This document shows, in pieces, positions 10,138-22,968 of a stretch of DNA of 64,000 nt. The DNA comes from Bromus sterilis. Taxonomy: Eukaryota > Streptophyta > Magnoliopsida > Poales > Poaceae. The DNA lies in contig OX465599.1 in NCBI GenBank assembly GCA_950022295.1, positions 280,695,501-280,759,500 on the forward strand, given 5' to 3'. The position numbers were made by a program, and so were the translations under genes. Within the stretch, counting starts at the first letter, position 1. Each line of letters begins with the position of its first letter. The notes beneath the pieces were generated by a model. It had not been told where the DNA came from, did no database searches, and saw only the letters and a list, made by a program, of their open reading frames with translations.

Positions 10138-11816
10138 TGTTGGAAATATGCCCTAGAGGCAATAGTAAAATTGTTATTATCATATTTCCGTGTTCATGAT
10201 ATATATTTATTTTCCATGCTATAATTGTATTAACCGGAAACATAATGCATGTGTGGTTGCATAAACAACACCGCATCCCTAGTAAGCCTCTACGATACTA
10301 GCTCGTTAATTAAGGATGGTTATGTTTTCCTAACCATGAACATGAGTTGTTTATTAATTAATGGGATCATGTCATTAGAAGAATGACGTGATGGACAAAC
10401 CCAACTAAGCATAACAATATTGATCGTTTCATTAAGTTTATACTGTCATGCATTTTATTGTCAAGTATCATGTTTCTTAGACCATGAGATTATGTTATTC
10501 CCGGGTACCGGAAGAATACTTTGGGGACATCAACCATCACATCGTGACAGGGTGATCATAAATATGTCTTACGGGTATCTCTTAAAGTACTTGTTGAACT
10601 ACATGAATCAAGACTGGGATTTGTCCCTCCGTGTGACGGTGAGATATACTCTGGGCCCACTCGGTAACGCTTGCGAGCACGTGACTAATGAGTTAGTCAT
10701 AGAGAATGTTGTATTACAGAACGAGTAAAGAGTACTTACCGGTAACGAGATTGAACTAGGTATAACGATACCGACGATCAAATCTCGGGTAAGTAAAATA
10801 TCGTGTGACAAAGGAAATTGTGTATGGATTATAGTAGTCCACGACATAGTGGTTCAATCGATAAAGATCTTCGTTGAATGTGTGGGAGTCATTATGGATA
10901 TCCTGGTCCCTCTAATGGTTATTGATCAGAGAGATGTCTTGATCATGTCTGCACATTCTCGAACCCGTAGGGTCACACACTTAACGTTCGGTAACGCTAG
11001 AATAGCTCTGGGATAATTTTATAATGGTGTTTGAATATTGTTCGGAGTCTCGGATGAGATCCTAGACATCACGAGGAGCTCCGGAAGAGTCCCGAGGTAA
11101 ATATTTATATAAGGCAAGTTGATTTCAGGGTTCCGGAAAAGTTCAGGATTTTTTTGGCAGTGTCGGAATGTTCTAGAAGGTTCCGGAGGGTCCCACTATG
11201 GGACCGACCTGTTTTGGACGACCAAGGGTGGTCCACTAGTCCATGTGACCAGCCCTCCTTGGTTAATTATGCCAATAAATGGGAAGCCCTTCAATGGGAG
11301 GGTTACCACTCTTAAAAGAAAGGTGTTACCATCTTTTAAATGAGAGAGGGGTTTTCACTTGGGAATTGAAGTGGCTACAACCTCCTTGCCTATATAAGAG
11401 AGGGGAGAGGCTCACCAAGAATCCCCAAGTCCTTCCACACCTCCTCCTCCCTCACGTGCATCGCTTGGCGAAGCCCTGCCCACGGGAAACTCTTCACCAT
11501 ATCCACCACCACGCCGTTGTGCTGTTGGAATAGATCCCATCTATTTCTCCCTCTTGCTTGTTGGATCAAGAAGAAGGAGACGTCATCGAGCTGTACGTGT
11601 GCAAGCCTCCAGAGGTACTTCTCGTTTGCAGTGCTGATCGGATCGAACTTCACCAACAACTTCACCAAGCTGCGTTGAAATAAACGTTCAACGCACGTGT
11701 TCTTCGAGGGTATGATGACCTACTCTCCCCGTTACTAGCATCTTCTAGATTGGATCTTGGATGTTGCTTCCACATGTGAGAGAATTTTTTTGTTTTCTAT
11801 CGCGCAATCTCCTACA
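10138..11816 (+). repeat. 5' LTR of copia element 1
   Basis: 1679 bp, TGTTGGAAAT to CTCCTACA. Contains the expected TATA box (11391-11397). The short open frames in this LTR (for example 11279-11533) have no supporting motif and are not called as genes. Confidence 0.92.
11391..11397 (+). promoter_or_regulatory. TATA box of copia element 1, 5' LTR
   Basis: TATATAA in the context CTTGCCTATATAAGAGAGG. It is the likely promoter for the genomic RNA, at the usual place before the R/U5 part of the LTR. In the 3' LTR the same site reads TATACAA (18368-18374). Confidence 0.7.
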
Positions 11817-11817
11817 G

Positions 11818-11829
11818 TGGTATCAGAGC
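11818..11829 (+). other. primer-binding site, initiator-tRNA-Met type
   Basis: TGGTATCAGAGC starts one base after the LTR end. This is the standard plant copia primer-binding site, complementary to the 3' end of initiator methionine tRNA. Confidence 0.9.
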
Positions 11830-13070
11830 TAGTTCTATGCGTAGATGCTTTGTACGGTTAGAACACAATGAGTTGTGGGCGTTGATCTTCTTGTTGCTAC
11901 CCTTCCATGTGTATTTTTATTTTGCGGTATGGTTTGATGCAGCGGCCCGGACCAACTTTACAACTTCGGAATGAGACCGGTTCCGCACTTGACGTGCAAC
12001 TTGTATTGCACATGCGGCCTGCGGGTGCCAGTCGCTCTTACCATAGTATTAACCACATTTACAAAGGAGGGCTCTTATGAGATTAAGAAGCAATTTGTTA
12101 TATCGACGTTGTGGTTTTTTTTATAGGTAAGAACGGTTCTTATGCAAAACCCTACAAGCCACGTAAAATTGAAAATAATAAGGGAGAGGCGTCTAACTTG
12201 TTTTTGCAGGGGTGCTTGTGATGTGGTATAGCCCAAACTATTCATATGATATATTTGTGATGTATGAGATGATCATGTTTTGTAATGTTTCACGACTTGC
12301 ATGTCGATGAGTACGGCAACTGGCAGGAGCCATATAGCTGTCTTAATTATTTATTGTATGGCCCGCGTGTCAACTTCAAACGCCATGTAATTGCATTACT
12401 TTATCACTTTGAGTTAGCAATAGTTGTAGAAGAAACGTGGTGTAGACAACCAAGATGCCATGAGGTGGAGACCAACATGGTGCCATAATGGAGATCTTGT
12501 CGGTGCATTCAAGATGGAGATCAAGGCGCAATAAAAGGGATATACCATGCCACATATTTTATGCATGTGATGTTTATCCTTTTATGCATCTTATTTTGCG
12601 TGCGCACAACGGTAGCATTATAAGACGATCCCTCACACTAAATATCAAGATAAACGTGTTCTCCCTAAGTATGCACCATCGCAAAAGTTCGTCGTTTTGA
12701 AGCATCTCGTGATGATTGGATGTGGTAAACTCTATGTTCACATACGACGGGTGTAAGCCAGTTTTACACATGCAAAAATACTTTGGTTAACTTGACGAGC
12801 CTAGCATGTACAGACATGGACTCGGAACGCAACGAACCGAAAGGTTAAACACGAGTCATATGAATGATATGATCAACATTTTGATGTTCACCATTGAAAC
12901 TACATGTTCTCTCGTGAAGATCGGACTTGGTGTAGTGGATTTGGATCGTGTACCACTTGAAAACTATGAGCGATGTTGATTTAAGTGGGAGTTTGTTAGT
13001 AATTTGATTAAACTAAACAAATTATCATGAACACAGTCTAAAATTTTATTTTGCTAAAATGTTGTAGATC
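11830..13070 (+). other. untranslated leader of copia element 1
   Basis: 1.24 kb between the primer-binding site and the gag ATG. A long structured leader is usual in BARE/Angela-type elements and is thought to carry packaging and dimerisation signals. No conserved open frame was seen. Confidence 0.6.
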
Positions 13071-15612
13071 ATGGCCCGCATAACTCATTTCAACTTCAGC
13101 GCATTCCTTGAGAAAGAAAAACTTTAATCATCTGGTTCAAACTTCACTAACTGGCACCGCAACCTGAGGATTATTCTTACTGGGTGTAAGAAGCAATATG
13201 TGCTCGATGCTACGCTAGGTGACCCACCTGCAGATGATGCTCCAGAAGAAGAACATAATGTCTTTGAGACACGCAAAGATGACCACATTATAGTTTCTTT
13301 TGCCATCCTTACATCTCTGGATACTGATCTCCAAAAACGTTTTGAACATCACGGCGCCTATGAGATGGTTGAAGAGCTGAAAACCATGTTTCAGACTCAG
13401 ACCAGCGCTGAGAGATATGAGATCTCTAATAAGTTCTATAAATGTAAGATGGAGGAGCACAGCTCTGTCAGTGAACATGTTGTAACAATGGGAAGCCATA
13501 TCCATCGCCTAATTCAGCTGGGATGTGTGATCCCAGATGAGTTAATCACTGACAGGGTGTTGCAGTCGCTCCCTCCAAGCTACAAAGGCTTTGTGCTGAA
13601 CTATAACATGCAAGGCATGAATAAGACTCTTAATGAGCTTTTCGCGATGCTGAAATATGCGGAAGTGGACATCAAGAAAGAACATCAAGTGTTGATGGTC
13701 AATAAGACCACAAGTTTCAAGAAGGCTAAAGAGAAAAAGGGACACTTCAAGAAGAGTAGCAAGTCAACTGCCGCTCACGGCGGAAAGCCTGTTGTCGCTC
13801 CTGTGAAGCCCAAGGCTGGTCCTAAGCCGGACACTGTGTGTTTCTACTGCAAGGGAGAAGGTCATTGGAAGCGCAACTGCCCTAAGTACTTGGAGGATAA
13901 GAAGGCTGGCAATGTCAAAGGTATATTTTATATACATGTTATTGATGTGTACCTTACTAGTTCTCGTAGTAGTGTCTGGGTATTTGATACTGGTTCGGTT
14001 GCTCATATTTGGAATTCGAAACAGGAGCTTCAGAATAAACGGAGACTGGCGAGGGATGAGATGATGATGCGCGTCGGGAATGGATCGAAGGTCGATGTCA
14101 TCGCGGTTGGGATGTTACCTCTTCATCTACCTTCGGGATTAGTTTTAAACCTTAATAATTGTTATTTGGTGCCTGCGTTAAGCATGAACATTATATCTGG
14201 ATCTTGTTTATTGCGAGAAGGTTACTCGTTTAAATCACAGAATAAAGATTGTTCTATTTTTATGAGTAATATATTTGATGGTCATGCACCCGACGTAGAT
14301 GGTTTATTCTTGTTGGATCTCGATAGTAGTACTTCCCACATCCATAAAATTGATGCTAAAAGATGCAAAATGAATAATGATAATTCCACATACTTGTGGC
14401 ACTGCCGTTTAGGTCATATTGGTGTAAAACGCATGAAGAAACTTCATTCTGATGGACTTTTCCAGTCACTTGACTTTGAATCATTTGACACATGTGAACC
14501 ATGCCCCATGGGTAAGATGACTAAGACCCTGTTTTCTGGTACGATGGAACGGGCGAGTGACTTGATGGAAATCATACATACTGATGTGTGTGGACCAATG
14601 AGCATTTCGACACGTGGTGGATATCGTTACTTCCTAACTTTCACTGATGATTTAAGAAGATATGGGTATATTTACTTAATGAAACACAAGTCTGAAACAT
14701 TTGAAAATTTCAAAGAATTTCAGGGTGAAGTAGAAAATCATCGTAACAAGAAGATCAAATTTCTACGATCTGATCGCGGAGGGGAATATCTGAGTTACGA
14801 GTTTGGCATTCACTTGAAAAACCGTGGAATTGTTTCCCAACTCACGCCACCTGGAACACCACAACGTAATGGTGTGTCTGAGCATCGTAATCGTACTTTA
14901 TTAGATATGGTGCGCTCTATGATGTCTCTATCCGATCTACCAATGTCATTTTGAGGCTATGCATTAGAGAAAACTGCATTCACTTTAAATAGGGAACCAT
15001 CTAAATCCGTTGAGATGACACCATATGAGTTGTGGTTTGGTAAGAAGCCTAAATTATCGTTTCTTAAAATTTGGGAGTGTGAGGCTTATGTCAAACGGTT
15101 ACAACCTGATAAGCTCGAACCCAAAGCGGAAAAATGCGTCTTCATATGATACCCTAAGGAAACTATTGCGTATACCTTCTATCACAGATCCGAAGGCAAA
15201 GTCTTTGTTGCTAAGAACATACCCTTTCTTGATTAGGAGTTTCTTTCGAAACGAGTGAGTGGGAGGAAAATAGAACTAGACGAGGTTATTGAACCTTCTC
15301 CTGAATTGGAGAGTAGCGCAGCGCAAGAAGATTTGGATCTTTTGGTGCCGCCTTCACCAGCTAGAGAGGAAGAAGCTGATGATAATGATCATGAAGCTTC
15401 GATCGAAGTTCCCATTCGTAGGTCGACTAGGTTACGTACTACTCCTGAGTGGTACGATAATCCTGTCATGAATGTTTTATTGTTAGACAATGACGAACCT
15501 ACGAACTATGAGGAAGCGATGATGAGCCCAGACTCTGGAAAATGGCAAGATGCCATTAACTTTGAAATGGAATCCATGAAAGAAAACCAAGTGTGGACGT
15601 TGGTTGACCTTT
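13071..15612 (+). pseudogene. gag-protease-integrase part of copia 1 polyprotein
   Basis: Translation would start at ATG 13071 (MARITHFNF). A TAA at 13125-13127 stops it after 18 codons, and the frame is then open to 14951. Gag contains a CCHC zinc knuckle CFYCKGEGHWKRNC (13839-13880) for nucleic-acid binding. The protease active site is DTGS (13986). Integrase has the HHCC region (His 14400 onward, Cys-Pro pair CEPCPMGK) and the DDE triad at 14583 (HTDVCG), 14772 (RSDRGGEY) and 14880 (SEHRNR). Further stops in the same frame are TGA 14952 (tryptophan position), TGA 15147 and TAG 15234. A one-base loss at about 15611 shifts the frame before the RT. All stops are single substitutions, as expected from decay after insertion. 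Confidence 0.9.
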
Positions 15613-17067
15613 TGATAGTTGCAAGGCTGTTGAATGTAAATGGATTTTCAAGAAGAAAACAAACGCTGACGGTAATGTTACTGTACATAAAGCTCGACTT
15701 GTCGCAAAAGGTTTTCGACAAATTCAAGGAGTTGACTACAATGAGACCTTCTCAGCCGTAGCGATGCTTAAGTCTGTTAGGGATCAACTAGCAATTGCTG
15801 CTTATTTCGATTATGAAATTTGGCAGATGGATGTCAAAACTGCATTCCTCAATGGAAACATTGAAGAAGATTTGTACATGGTACAACCCCAAGGTTTTGT
15901 CAATCCTAAGGATGCTGGTAAAGTGTGCAAGCTTCAGCGTTCCATCTATGGACTAAAGCAAGCATCCCGGAGTTGGAATCTTCGATTTCATGAGGTTATC
16001 AAAGGTTTTGGATTTGTCCAAAATTATAAAGAAGCTTGTGTTTACAAGAAAGTGAGTGGGAGCTCAGTTGCATTTCTGATTTTATATGTAGATGACATAT
16101 TAGTAATTGGGAATGATGTGGAGCTGCTTAACAGTGTGAAAGATTATTTGAATAATAGTTTTTCAATGAAAGATATTGGTGAAACTGCATACATATTAGG
16201 CATTAAGATCTATAGAGATAGATCGAGACGCTTATAGCACTTAGTCAAAGTACATACCTTGAGAAGATAGTGAAGAAATTCAATATGCAGGATGCAAAGA
16301 AAGGTTCTTTGCCTATGTTACAAGGTAAGCCATTGAGTAAGACTCAATGTCCAACTACGGCAACAGAAAGGGAAAGGATGAATAAAATCCCCTATGCCTC
16401 GGCCATAGGTTCTGTTATGTATGCCATGTTGTGTACTAGACCAGATGTGTCCCATGATCTTAGTTTGACAAGAAGGTACCAGAGTGATCCTGGAGAGGCT
16501 CACTAGACAGCAGTTAAAAATATCCTTAAGTACCTAAAGAGGACTAAGGACATGTTTCTTGTCTATGGTGGTGATGAAGAGCTCTTCGTAAAAGGTTACG
16601 TCAATGCTAGCTTCAATACTGATCCAGATGATTCAAAATCTCAAACAGGGTATGTCTTTATCTTGAACGGAGCTGCGGTTAGCTGGAGGAGTTGCAAGCA
16701 GAGCGTCATTGCAAGATCTACATTAGAGGTGGAGTATATGGCCGCTTCTGAAGCAGCGACAAAAGGAATATGGCTGAAGGAATTTTTCACTGAACTCGGC
16801 GTTGTTCCGAGTGCACTGGATCCCATGGAGATCTTTTGTGACAACACTGGTGCCATTTCTCTAGCCAAGGAACCAAGATGTCACAAGAGCTCCAAGCATA
16901 TCAAACGCCGGTTTCATCAAATTCGTGAGCATGTCATTGAAGGAGATATTACCATTAGCAAAGTACATACGGATCAGAATATCACGGATCCATTGACTAA
17001 AGTTCTTCCACAAACAAAACATGATCAACACCAGAATGCCATGGGTGTTAGATTTCTGCCAATGTAA
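15613..17067 (+). pseudogene. reverse transcriptase-RNase H part of copia 1 polyprotein
   Basis: The RT domain follows in a new frame (KWIFKKK, MDVKTAFLNG, then the catalytic YVDD at 16085-16096). A one-base deletion at about 16232 shifts the frame again, and TAG 16504 replaces a tryptophan codon (GEAHW). RNase H is recognisable in 16552-17067 by the VNASFNTDPDD start, EVEYMAASEA and the C-terminal DPLTKVLP. The polyprotein ends at 17067, close to the polypurine tract. All catalytic motifs are present, so decay is by scattered point lesions. Confidence 0.9.
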
Positions 17068-17089
17068 ACTAGATTATTGACTCTAGTGC

Positions 17090-17100
17090 AAGTGGGAGAC
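17090..17100 (+). other. polypurine tract of copia element 1
   Basis: AAGTGGGAGAC lies directly before the 3' LTR, the site for plus-strand priming. Copia element 2 has the identical tract before its 3' LTR, supporting a common lineage. Confidence 0.8.
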
Positions 17101-20100
17101 TGTTGGAAATATGCCCTAGAGGCAATAATAAAATTGTCATTATCATATTTCTGTGTTCATGATATATATTTATTTTCCATGCTATAATTGTATTAACCGG
17201 AAACATAATGCATGTGTGGTTGCATAAACAACACCGCGTCCCTAGTAAGCCTCTACTATACTAGCTTGTTAATTAATGATGGTTATGTTTTCCTAACCAT
17301 GAACATGAGTTGTTTATTAATTAATGGGATCATGTCATTAGAAGAATGACGTGATGGACATACCCAACTAAGCATAACAATATTGATCATTTCATTAAGT
17401 TTATAATGTCATGCATTTTATTGTCAAGTATCATGTTTCTTAGACCATGAGATTATGTTATTCCCGGGTACCGGAAGAATACTTTGGGGACATCAACCAT
17501 CACATCGTGACAGGGTGATATAAAGATGTCTTACGGGTATCTCTGAAAGTACTTGTTGAATTACAAGAATCAAGACTGAGATTTGTCCCTCCGTGTGACG
17601 GTGAGATATACTCTGGGCCCACTCGGTAATGCACATTCGGTAACGCTTGCAAGCACGTGACTAATGAGTTAGTCATAGAGAATGGTGTATTACAGAACGA
17701 GTAAAGAGTACTTACCGGTAACGAGATTGAACTAGGTATAACGATACCGACGATCGAATCTCGGGTAAGTAAAATATCATGTGACAAAGGAAATTGTGTA
17801 CGGATTATAGTAATCCACGACATAGTGGTTCAATCGATAAAGATATTCGTTGAATGTGTGTGAGTCATTATGGATATCCTGGTCCCTCTAATGGTTATTG
17901 ATCAGAGAGATGTCTCGATCATGTCTGCACATTCTCGAACCCGTAGGGTCACACACTTAATGTTCGGTAACACTAGAATAGCTCTGGGATAATTTTATTA
18001 ATGGTGTTTGAATATTGTCTGGAGTCTCGGATGAGATCCTAGACATCACGAGGAGCTCCGGAAGAGTCCGAAGGTAAAGATTTATATAAGGCAAGTTGAT
18101 TTCAGGGTTCCGAAAAAGTTCAGGATTTTTTCGGCAGTGTCGGAATGTTCTAGAAGGTTCCAGAGGGTCCCACTATGGGCCCCACCTGTTTTGTACGACC
18201 AAGGGTGGTCCACTAGTTCATGTGACCAGCCCTCCTTGGATAATTATGCCAAGAAATGGGAAGCCCTTCAATGGGAGGGTTACCAGTCTTAAAAGAAAGG
18301 TGTTACCATCTTTTAAATGAGAGAGGGGTTTTCACTTGGGAATTGAAGTGGCTACAACCTCCTTGCCTATACAAGAGAGGGGAGAGGCTCACCAAGAATC
18401 CCCAAGTCTTTCCACACCTCCTCCTCCCTCACGTGCATCGCCTGGCGAAGCTCTGCCCGCGGGGAACTCTTCACCATATCCACCACCACGCCGTTGTGCT
18501 GTTGGAATCGATCCCATCTATTTCTCCCTCTTGCTTGCTGGATCAAGAAGAAGGAGACGTCATCGAGTTGTACGTGTGCAAGCCTCCAGAGGTACTGCTC
18601 GTTTGCAGTGCTGATCGGATCGAACTTCACCAACAACTTCACCAAGTTGCGTTGAAATAAACGTTCAACGTGCGTGTTCTTCGAGGATATGATGTGTTGG
18701 GAATGTGCCCTAGAGGCAAATAAAATATGTTTTATCGAGCATATTCCATTAGTTCATAATACGTTTGATACTATGCTATAACTGTATTAAGCGGAAACAT
18801 TAATACAGGTGTGGTATACAAACAACCAGGTCCCTAGTTAACCCTAGTATACTAGTCCATTGGGCGATTGATGATCAAGGTTTCCTGATCATGAGACAAT
18901 GGCGTCTGTTGACAATGGAGTCGTATCATTGGACAATGATATGATGGACATACACCCACCAGAAGTGTTGCGATGTGATCAAGTCACATAGTTCGACATT
19001 GCGATAACTATAACGTAGTGACCAGATCCTTAGACCGTAATGATCATACGTAATTAATGTCTATTAGGATGCCTTGATTTGCTACCCACCGCCTGACTGA
19101 AATATGCTGGCCATAAAGGAGTACTTAAGGTATTCCGAATAGATATGTTAATGAGTATGCAAATAGATCAAAGCGGGATTTGTCCATCCGTGTGACGGAT
19201 AGGTACTCTGGGCCCACTCGGTGATGTTACATCATAAAGTATGCAAACGTGTGACTAGGTCACGGAGTTGTAATATCACAGGAACGAGTAAACTTGTTTG
19301 TTGAGAACGAGGACGAACTAGGTATATTGGATACCGATGATCAAACCTCGGACAAGCAAAGTACCATAGGACAAAGGGAACAGGCACACGGTTAACGGAT
19401 CCAACAGCGATTGAAGTTCATTCGATGGAAGCGCAGGGGCTATCAAGGATTGTAACCAGGTCCAATTGATTAGTAATTGATCAATGAGAATTGTCTTGAT
19501 CATTTTTGTTGTTTCCCTGACCGTAGGGTGTTACACTTAAGGGTACTCGACGCAGTAAGGATTGATTCGGGATCACCAGAGAAATTGGAGAGAACACCGG
19601 AATTGTTCCGGTGATGACCGGAATTGTTCCGATGAAGGCCGGAAGTTGTTCCGGGTATTTTGAAAGGTTCAAAATATATTTAATAATGTTTAATATATGT
19701 TTTATTATTTAATTATCTGAATTAAATATTAAAATATATTTAAATATAATTAAAAATGAATTAAAAGGCATATGGGCCTCATAGGGCCCATTAGGGGGAG
19801 AGGGAGTCCCCCCCATGGGCCATGTCGCTATAGAGGGGCTCACCCCCTTTATTCATGGCGCACCCCCTCCCCTGGGGATTAGTCCCACCCCGGAAGTGGA
19901 GGGGGGTGGCACCCCTCCTTGGCCTATATAAGGAGGGGTAGAGGTGCCCTTTTATACATCATATTTTTGAGATAAGTTCTCATCTCTCTCTCCCTCCTTT
20001 CTCCTTCCTCGAGTGGACTCCCCTTGTTTGGAGTCTACACTTGGTTGGGGATTTCTCCACTATACGCACGCCGTCGTGCTGCTGGAATCGGGATCCGAAT

Positions 20101-20599
20101 CCATCTTCTTTCCGCTGCTCTACTGGTTCGGAGCCCGGAGGGACGTCGGGTATACTGTATGTGTATAATCCCGCGAGGCACTACACTTGTGGTGCTACTT
20201 CATCGTCGTGGTCGTATCGCGAGGTCTTCATCAGCAACGTCCCGACGGGGACGTAATCCCGTCATCGGTCTACAAGGACCGGGTGGCCTTCAGGAGTCAT
20301 CGTGGATCTGCGCGGCATCGGGGATTGCCGGTACGACTACACCAACCACGTTCATGCGGGAACGTTTCCCGCTTAACGGACTACATACTGGTATGTGATC
20401 TATTTCTGTCCGTTACTTGCATCGCCATAGCATAGGTCTTGGGTATGGGTCTCGTAGGTTATGAAATATTTGTGTTTTCTGCCCCGAACCCCAACATGAT
20501 GACCTACTCTCCCCGTTACTAGCATCTTCTAGATTGGATCTTGGATCTTGCTTCCGCATGTGAGAGAATTTTCTTTTATCTATCGCGCAATCTCCTACA
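17101..20599 (+). repeat. 3' LTR of copia element 1, split by a solo LTR
   Basis: The LTR is 1692 bp once the 1802-bp insert and its 5-bp duplication are removed, against 1679 bp for the 5' LTR. It ends CTCCTACA at 20599 followed by TSD ACCCG. Its TATA box is altered (TATACAA). Confidence 0.92.
18695..20496 (+). mobile_element. solo copia-type LTR inside the 3' LTR of copia 1
   Basis: 1802 bp from TGTTGGGAATGTGCCC to ACCCCAACA with perfect 5-bp target duplications TGATG (18690-18694 and 20497-20501). It belongs to a different but related copia family. A TATA box TATATAA is at 19925-19931, followed by the transcript leader. No internal domain is present, so the element was reduced by recombination between its two LTRs. 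Open frames within 20024-20435 are LTR leader sequence, not genes. Confidence 0.92.
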
Positions 20600-20604
20600 A
20601 CCCG

Positions 20605-21372
20605 GGGTGTTACAAACACCCTCACTGTCATGTAACAGTAATCACTTTTGTCAATGAAGATTACTGTTGCTAAACTCACCTGATCATCTTTGCATTGATC
20701 ATGTCAAAATTCCCCTCGGTTTGATATTAAAAAACAACGTGGCTAATAAAAGTTCAACCAAAAACTTTGCAACCATTTTTGTAAAATGTCAAATATTAAG
20801 TGGATCGTGTCCATGTGGATTTGGGAATGTATTAAGCTATTAATTAAATCAAACAATTCAAACAGTAGCTTAAACAACCCATTTTAATCATTTATTATTT
20901 AAATAAAACATCAAATGAATTTATAAAAATCCCAAACTTTTTATGGCAGCATCTAATATTACAATAATAATTATGGGGGTATCACCATATTTTTGCAAAA
21001 CTCAAATGCCATGGAAATAAATGCCAACAAAAATATTAAATCTAATATTAACAAAATGGGGGGAGATCTCTATCTGACGCCCCATGCAACTTCTGCGCCT
21101 GGCCCAGCCCACCATCCTTTTCCCCTTCCCCTCGCACTGCTCACACTCTGGTCGTCATGGCGCACCCAACCGAGCCAGCCGTCGTAGCCGCACCCGCTTG
21201 CCCCCTGCCGCTACAGCACCGCCCGACGTGGATAAGAATCCCCTCTAGCCGGGGACGAACCCTAGATCGCATCCACCACCTCCTTTGCTCGTTTTCTTCT
21301 TCCCCCGAGTTCACCCGTGCACAGTCGTGGGCATGCCGCCGTCGATCTCGCGGCCACCGGCCACCACTCGAC
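20605..21372. repeat. right arm of the diverged inverted repeat and GC-rich continuation
   Basis: 20605-21080 is AT-rich and pairs with 9643-10132. 21080-21372 turns GC-rich (CCGAGCC, GCCGTCGTAG, ATCTCGCGGCC) and is not matched on the left side. An open frame at 21157-21402 reads into the next LTR and is not credible. It may be part of an LTR of an unnamed family; the same sequence resumes at 28017 after E2. Confidence 0.45.
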
Positions 21373-21377
21373 GCCGC

Positions 21378-22840
21378 TGATACGTCCCAAACGTATCTAT
21401 AATTTCTGCTTGCTCCATGCATGTTTTGTGTGACTTTGCCATGTTTTGGTTGAACTTTATTACACTTTTAAACCAATTTGGACCAACCTACTAATTCAGT
21501 GCACCCAGTTGCCAGCTTCTGGTTTTCTGTTGTTTTTATTTTTCAGGTTTTCCGGCTGATTAAAGTGCCCAAAAAATTCCGCAAAAATTATATTAAAAAT
21601 CAGCGGGCAGGAAGCTTCCGGAATAACCAAGGGAGACAGCCGGGACCACCACCAGGGAGCCAGAAGGGTCCCTGGCGCGGCCCCAACCCTAGGGCGCGCC
21701 AGGCACCCTCCTGGCTGCCCTGGGTGGCCCCTCGACGCCCCCCTTCGCCTATATAACCCCCTCGGGGTAGAAACCCCTAAACGAGAACTCTTTTTGGCGG
21801 AAACCTCTCTGTTCCGCCGCCGCCGCCGTTTTCAGATCGGGGCTGCCTGGAGAAGCTGCCCTGGCACCCTGCCGGGACGGGGAAATTCCCCCGGATTCAT
21901 CTCCATCGACTTCGCTTCCCTTCTCCATGAAGCGGGAGTAGTTCCTCCTCGGGGCTAAGGTCTTCTACAGTAGCTATGTGGTTTTCTCTCTCTCCCATGA
22001 TGTGATCTTTGTTGTGATCATTGGCTATGTTAATCTAGGGTGATCCCATGATGTTTCCCCTTTTTCTATGTATTGGATTGATGTACTCAATTGATCTTAT
22101 CTAGTATAATCTCCAAGACCATGGTGACAGCTGGTCTATTGCATATGGAATTAGAAGAATATTTTCATGAGTGATTTCCTCTTTTGTGTGTGGATTGAAG
22201 ATTGAGAGTCTTTTGGTGCTTGTCTTTGACTATCCTTTAGATATGTTGTGGTGATTGTGGTACTCTCTTTGGATGGCTGCGGTGACATTGGGAAATCCAT
22301 AGATTGAGAACTACGAACTTTGAGGTGTGCTTTTGTAGCCCTACACAATTCTCATCCTCTCTTGACCACAAAGGAATGACCTCCGAGTACGTCTCCATTG
22401 CATGTTTTATGGGAAATATCATGTGATTAGACTATGTCAATGTTGTTGGGAGTTGCCACTAGTGAAAGTATGAAGCCTAGGCCTTGTTTCCACCATTGCA
22501 ATACCGTTTGTGCTCACGTTTACCACTTGTTTGCTTGTTGCACTTTTTATTACAGATTTATATTACTTTGTTTTGCCACACCTATCACCCATATTTTACC
22601 ATCTCTTCGCCGAACTAGTGCACCTATACAAATCCTAGTTGTATTAGGTGTGTTGGGGACACAAGAGACTTTTTGTATCTTAATTGCAGGGTTGCTTGAG
22701 AGAGACCATCTTCAACCTCTACTTCCCTGAGTTCGATAAACCTTAGGTCATCCACTTGAGGGAAATTGCTGCTGTCCTACAAACCTCTACGCTTGGAGGC
22801 CCAACATAGTCTACAAGAATAGAAGCGTGCGTAGACATCA
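21378..22840 (+). repeat. LTR-C, 5' LTR of E2
   Basis: TGATACGTCCC to GTAGACATCA, 1463 bp. TATA box TATATAA at 21750-21756, then a leader with GCC triplets. The first about 600 bp (U3 and the start of the transcript) align with the E1 LTRs. The downstream part, from about 22000, does not. Confidence 0.9.
21750..21756 (+). promoter_or_regulatory. TATA box of E2
   Basis: TATATAA in CGCCTATATAACCCCCTCGG; the same site is at 26921-26927 in LTR-D. Confidence 0.65.
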
Positions 22841-22849
22841 AGATATTTC

Positions 22850-22867
22850 TGGCGCCGTTGCCGGGGA
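22850..22867 (+). other. primer-binding site of E2
   Basis: TGGCGCCGTTGCCGGGGA begins 9 bp after the LTR end. The same type, duplicated, is found in E1. Confidence 0.8.
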
Positions 22868-22968
22868 GGTGAGTGCTTGAAGGTATATCTTTATATCTTG
22901 CAATTAAATCTTTTCGTTTCTTGTCTTTATTTTCACTAGTTAGGCCTTATGGAAAAAACAAAAATATT

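Larger units (their letters stand above)
10138..20599 (+). mobile_element. copia element 1, full length, Angela/BARE-like lineage
   Basis: Complete Ty1/copia element with 5-bp target duplication ACCCG at 10133-10137 and 20600-20604. Order: 5' LTR, primer-binding site TGGTATCAGAGC, 1.2-kb leader, gag, protease, integrase, reverse transcriptase, RNase H, polypurine tract, 3' LTR. Protease-integrase-RT-RNase H order defines the copia superfamily. Seven differences were counted in the first about 190 bases of the LTRs, so it is not a very recent insertion. The coding region has five in-frame stops and two frameshifts, and the 3' LTR is interrupted by a solo LTR. It cannot move by itself. Confidence 0.92.

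Noticed and set aside
18256..18660. 134-aa frame and overlapping frames in copia 1 LTRs
   Set aside because: LTR leader sequence; the 5' LTR copy breaks the frame and no domain is present.
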